64,000 bases of DNA from Nemophila menziesii (taxonomy: Eukaryota; Streptophyta; Magnoliopsida; Boraginales; Hydrophyllaceae). The position numbers and the translations under genes were made by a program. Of this stretch, positions 60,576-64,000 are shown piece by piece. The stretch is from the NCBI GenBank assembly GCA_029959085.1, contig JARWIR010000043.1:2418001-2482000 (forward strand). Direction: 5' to 3'. Position 1 is the stretch's first letter; each line of letters starts with the position of its first letter. Under the pieces are notes generated by a model. That model was given only the letters and a program-made list of their open reading frames with translations, searched no databases and was not told the origin of the DNA.

Positions 60576-60899
60576 TGTTAAATTGCCAACTCAACCAAAA
60601 GTTCGAACCGTTAGGAGAAGGCATTATATTAGTGAGATTTTATATCTCAACACGCCCCCTCACGTGCAAGCTTAGTAGAGAAGAGAGCCCATAGAAGGCT
60701 TAGGAGAAGAGTGCCCATAGAAGGCTTTAGGAGAAGAGCTAAGCTTGCACGTGCAGAATAAAGTGGGTGGCGGTCGAGAGACTCGAACCCAGGATCTCAA
60801 GGTCCGTGGAGCTCTGATACCATGTTAAATTGCCAACTCAACCAAAAGTTCGAACCGTTAGGAGAAGGCATTATATTAGTGAGATTTTATATCTCAACA
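60576..60899 (-). mobile_element. TRIM (terminal-repeat retrotransposon in miniature), complete
   Basis: Two identical 77-bp LTRs, 60576-60652 and 60823-60899 (TGTTGAGATATAAAATC .. TTTAACA on the minus strand), with 5-bp target duplications ATATT at 60571-60575 and 60900-60904. On the minus strand the LTR is followed at once by TGGTATCAGAGC, the initiator-tRNA-Met primer-binding site. TGAGGGGGCG, a polypurine tract, precedes the other LTR. The 170-bp interior is non-coding and contains GGGTTCGAGTC (box B-like) and an inverted CACGTGCAAGCTTAG pair. It depends on enzymes from other elements. Identical LTRs imply a recent insertion. Confidence 0.93.
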
Positions 60900-60913
60900 A
60901 TATTAGTCTAACC

Positions 60914-61463
60914 TAGGGATGGCAATGGTTACGGTAAAAAACTGGACCGATTGAAAACCAAATTATATAACCGTGGTTAAAACCATTAGGTTATGGTTTT
61001 GAAAAGTGTAACTGATGGTTAAAACCGTTAGGTTATGGTTTTTCATAAAAATAAAACCGAAAAATCGAAAATCGTTTATTATCATATATATTTTCAAATT
61101 TTATAATAATTTAGGTTAAATTAGATATACTGAAATTCTAAAAGCAAAATCGAAATACTAGATTTAACCAATTAAATAATAATATGCAATATAATCAGAT
61201 ACCAACACAATTTTTTATAAACCTTGTAGTTTTCTTTTATATGTGCGGTTTTATTTTATGAAATTTAATATTTATTAAATTATCATTTGAATATGGTTAA
61301 AAACCGCAAAACCGTTTAAAAAACTGAAACCGAATAATACGGTTATGGTTTTAAAAAACGTAACCGATGGTTAAAACCGTTAGGATATGGTTTTTATTTA
61401 TAAAAACGGTTATGGTTATGGTTTTTGGAATTTTTTCAAAAAACCAATCTGTTGCCATCTCTA
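60914..61463. mobile_element. hAT-type non-autonomous element, 550 bp
   Basis: The ends are TAGGGATGGCAA and the complement of TTGCCATCTCTA. Exact 8-bp target duplications GTCTAACC lie at 60906-60913 and 61464-61471. Both sides carry AACCGTTAGGTTATGGTTTT-type subterminal repeats, direct and inverted. No coding. It starts only 9 bp from the TRIM target duplication. Confidence 0.85.
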
Positions 61464-61499
61464 GTCTAACCTATCTTCTTCGATCGAGAGTCGGGTAAC

Positions 61500-61770
61500 T
61501 CTTGTTTTTTTTTTTGTTCGGAGAAGTTACACAAAAAACCTCTGTCTATCCGATCCCCAACTTTTCGATCCCCGGCATAATCCCATTGATATCCATTCCG
61601 TGTCCTCTGGCTCCGCACCTAGCATTTTTCGCAAGCCTGTCCGCCTGGCTATTCAATCCCCTCGGCAGGTGCCGAAAGGATATCGGGCCATGGTCCACCG
61701 ATTTCTTCCAGATCTTCCGAATGATCGGTAGAATAGTCCACCTTACTGCTGATGCCTGCCTAATATAATA
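61500..61770 (-). pseudogene. L1-type LINE 3' fragment (RNase H end)
   Basis: The minus strand reads RGLNSQADRLAKNARCGA in one frame, flanked by TMARYPFG and MDINGIMPG-like pieces, the typical RNase H end of plant L1 elements. Frameshifted and truncated. A T-run (61505-61516) lies at the 3' side. Confidence 0.6.
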
Positions 61771-61794
61771 TTATTGACAAATAGATTAATAAGT

Positions 61795-63334
61795 GGGTAA
61801 AAGAGGTTTTAGGGCCTATTACAACTAGGGTTTTATAAAAAAGGGCCCCCATTAGAAATGAACCAGTCCAATTAGAAACCAACTAGAAAAAACCCATATA
61901 ACCCCCCTCCTCCCTCTTTCGACCTAATTGCAGCAAAATACTCCCACCACAGCAGCTTCTCCTTCCCAACGCAGCAGCTTCTCTTTCCCACCACAGAACC
62001 GCCTCCCTGCACCAACACGCCACCACGCCGCTGCACCACCTCGTGCGAAGCAGAGCCACACCGCCGTGACCTGTTGCAGACCACCGGCGCACCACCACGA
62101 GATGCTGTGATCCAGAACCGCCTACCTGCACCACCACGCCACCACGCGCTGCACCACCTCGCGCGAAGCAGAGCCGCACCACCGAAACTTGTTGCAGACA
62201 ACCGGCGAACCACCACCAGCACACCAGACCAGATCGAGGCCACAGCACTGCTTCGAGGCCAGACCAGATCGAGGCCACCACCAAGCTTTGCAACAACGAC
62301 GGCGACGCGAAGCTGCTGCGATTTAGAGGCCAGATCCGTTCGCGATGCTTCTCCGTTCGAACCACCACCACCAAGGGCAGACCAGATCCGTTCGATTTCC
62401 TTCTCCTTCTCCGTTCGAACCACCACCACCAAGCGCAGACCAGATCCGTTCGCGCTGCTTCTCCTTCTCCGTTCGAAACACCACCACCAAGCCCTAGCCG
62501 CCAGTTCGAGGTCCACCACCACCACCATCCTCGAGGACCACCCTCGCCGCCCCCTTCCTGTGTATTTACACCACCAGCAACACCCCCCCACCAGCAACAC
62601 CCACCCACCAGCAAACCCTACCACCACCTGCTGGTCTTCACTCCGATCCCCACCACCACCACCCTCGTTCTCTTCACTCCGAGGCCCACCACCAACTACA
62701 GAGCGAGAACCCGACGAAGCCACACCCATCAGATCTGTTTTTTTTTTTTTTTTTTCAGGGGTGCCTTTTTGCAGAATCAGAAAATCAGGGGGTATATACC
62801 CCTTGTTTTGATATTTTAGGGGTAATTAGAGGAGATTAAGGGGTGAAGATATTATTTGGGGGGCAAACATGGTATTTTAGGGGGTAATGTGGTGGTTTGG
62901 AGGGGTTAAGGTGGTAATTTTAGGGGGTAATGTGATATTTGGACAATATGGACTTAACTAAAAATTAGGGGGTATTGTGGTATTTTAGTGGGTAATCAAA
63001 TACTTTGGGGGGCAAACTGAAAAATTAGGGGGTATATCCCCCTGTTTTGGACTACCCTTAATACTTGGACAATATGGACTTTGAACAATATGGACGTAAC
63101 TTAAAAAACGGGGGGTGTGGACCCCCCAAAAATTAAAACTCGAGAAAATCTAACTTAAAAAATAAAATAGGGGGATCTACCCCCAAAAAATCAAAAAAAA
63201 AAAGGGGTGCGAACCCCCTAAAACGTGACCCTAACCAGCCAAAAAATCTAGTTAGGCCCTTAAAAAACATAAAACAAATCTGGGCCTTTAAAATTCTCTT
63301 TTTTGAATTTTAGGCCCCAAAATGTATATTCCTC
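61795..63334. mobile_element. MULE-like element inserted upstream of the TPR-type gene
   Basis: Exact 9-bp target duplications TTAATAAGT lie at 61786-61794 and 63335-63343. The ends GGGTAAAAGAGGTTTTAGGG and complement GAGGAATATACATTTTGGGG pair imperfectly, then both read GGGCCTA. The interior has a C-rich block (61920-62700) with CCACCACC and GCAGACCAGATCCGTTCG repeats, open on both strands but with no domain. A tail of GGGGGTA/GGGGTATATACCCC words follows. The 245-codon proline-rich frame at 62074-62811 is treated as composition-driven. A relative lies at 38050-39205. Confidence 0.8.
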
Positions 63335-63343
63335 TTAATAAGT

Positions 63344-63486
63344 TAGTCCAAAAAAACATTAATAAATTAAATCCTAAGGGTCCAAAACTAAAAGAAATTG
63401 CTAGTGAAACCGTTACGGGTGTCGTGTGCAAACTGAAACCAACGGATAACATAAATTTGTTTAGCTTTTCGGCTCATGAAATTTCA
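63344..63486 (+). promoter_or_regulatory. Short upstream region of the TPR-type gene
   Basis: Only 143 bp of non-transposon DNA separate the MULE target duplication from the ATG. AATTAAAT/TAATAAATTAAA near 63358 could act as a TATA region but is not a clean match. Confidence 0.35.
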
Positions 63487-63759
63487 ATGGCTGTGGCAAC
63501 TCTGCCCCTGCACCAACACCATCGTCACAACCACCATAACAGCTCATTTAGTTGCTTATCTTCATTATTGATCACAAGAACAAGTAGAATAAGGACATGG
63601 CTTCCCAACAAAGCACCACCTTGGGGTACCCAACATCGACATTTTTCTTTCATTTCCTGCTCCTCTTCTACTTCCCAGCCACCTCCTCCACCAGAAGTAA
63701 CTTCCACTACGGCGGAGTCTTGTGTCAATTTGGGTCTTTCCCTCTTCTCCAAAGGACGG
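63487..63759 (+). CDS. 5' exon of a probable plastid-targeted TPR protein (partial)
   Basis: The ATG at 63487 begins MAVATLPLHQHHRHNHHNSS, followed by Ser/Thr/Arg-rich sequence without acidic residues over about 65 residues, as in a chloroplast transit peptide, then SQPPPPPEVTSTTAESCVNL and GLSLFSKGR. A GT donor follows at 63760-63761. NLGLxLFSKGR is how the first TPR helix begins in a family of plastid TPR proteins. This assignment rests on one motif, and the remaining exons lie beyond the window. The longer in-frame extension upstream (from 63322) overlaps the MULE and is not used. Confidence 0.6.
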
Positions 63760-64000
63760 GTATCTACTATTACTTTTCCTTACCTTTATGTATTGGTTTT
63801 CCTCTTTTATTACTACTATAAATATATGTTCTTTCTTTCATAAACTAGAGATAGGTAGCTGCGGATACTTATTATATAGTCAACAAATTCAGATATGGAC
63901 ATATTGTATTTGCTTATGAAGAAAATAAGAATAATATGATTACTAAAGGAAGTCACACTTTGGGGGGATTCAACCAATTACATAAGTTAAAATCTGGATA
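63760..64000 (+). other. Intron 1 of the TPR-type gene (partial)
   Basis: T-rich sequence after the GT donor with no acceptor or further exon recognised before the window ends. Confidence 0.45.

Noticed and set aside
60700..60822. A tRNA gene suggested by GGGTTCGAGTC and GGTATCAGAGC on the minus strand
   Set aside because: No cloverleaf can be built; TGGTATCAGAGC lies exactly at the LTR border and is the primer-binding site of the TRIM.
62074..62811. 245-codon proline-rich open frame, and the 285- and 243-codon frames on the opposite strand
   Set aside because: All arise from CCACCACC-type repeats inside a MULE. Three frames are open at once, which points to base composition rather than a real protein.

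Overview
This is eukaryotic nuclear DNA from a flowering plant, most likely a eudicot. The evidence is multi-exon genes with GT-AG introns, strong A+T richness, plant gene families (GH3, Ulp1-bearing Mutator elements, plant CDK-related kinases), and a dense mix of plant transposable elements. Only three host genes are convincing. They are a five-exon cytosolic-type methylenetetrahydrofolate dehydrogenase/cyclohydrolase (FolD family, + strand, 11.4-12.9 kb), a four-exon GH3 acyl-acid amido synthetase (- strand, 16.2-13.3 kb, convergent with FolD), and the first exon of a probable plastid-targeted TPR protein entering at the right edge (63.5 kb). I reconstructed splice sites by hand; the frames close exactly for FolD (300 aa) and GH3 (599 aa).

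Layout. 0-1.9 kb: retroelement debris. 1.9-11.0 kb: a large Kaonashi-type Mutator-like element (MULE) with an intact, spliced 713-aa transposase and a convergent, decayed gene combining a DUF1985-like N-terminal region, a coiled coil and a Ulp1/C48 peptidase. Its non-coding spaces are packed with arrays built on the palindrome GAGTACTC. 11-16.3 kb: the FolD/GH3 pair. 16.3-18.0 kb: a long-TIR Pack-MULE with an exact 9-bp target duplication, carrying a CDK-kinase exon, inserted about 150 bp upstream of the GH3 start codon. 18-48 kb: further transposon remnants, including a GAGCTCGAGC-rich element, a second MULE-like element, L1 LINE pieces, a tRNA-type SINE, CACTA, hAT and Stowaway MITEs, LTR fragments and a diverged segmental duplication. 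48-54 kb: LTR-retroelement remains, including a solo LTR with a 5-bp target duplication. 54.4-56.5 kb: an almost fully palindromic fold-back MULE with a 9-bp target duplication. 57.8-59.1 kb: a decayed Ty1/copia polyprotein. 60.6-63.3 kb: a complete TRIM with identical 77-bp LTRs, an adjacent hAT element, an L1 tail, and another MULE ending about 150 bp upstream of the TPR-type gene.

How it works together. The host genes are housekeeping or hormone-metabolism genes with no obvious pathway link. The main theme is the transposons: Mutator-like elements of several kinds lie close to the 5' end of all three host genes (about 150, 150 and 370 bp from the start codons). The intact transposase at 3.1-5.3 kb is a candidate source of mobilising activity. 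The least explained structure is the family of GAGTACTC arrays filling every intergenic and intronic gap of the Kaonashi-type element. All identifications were made by eye from sequence; no database search was run.
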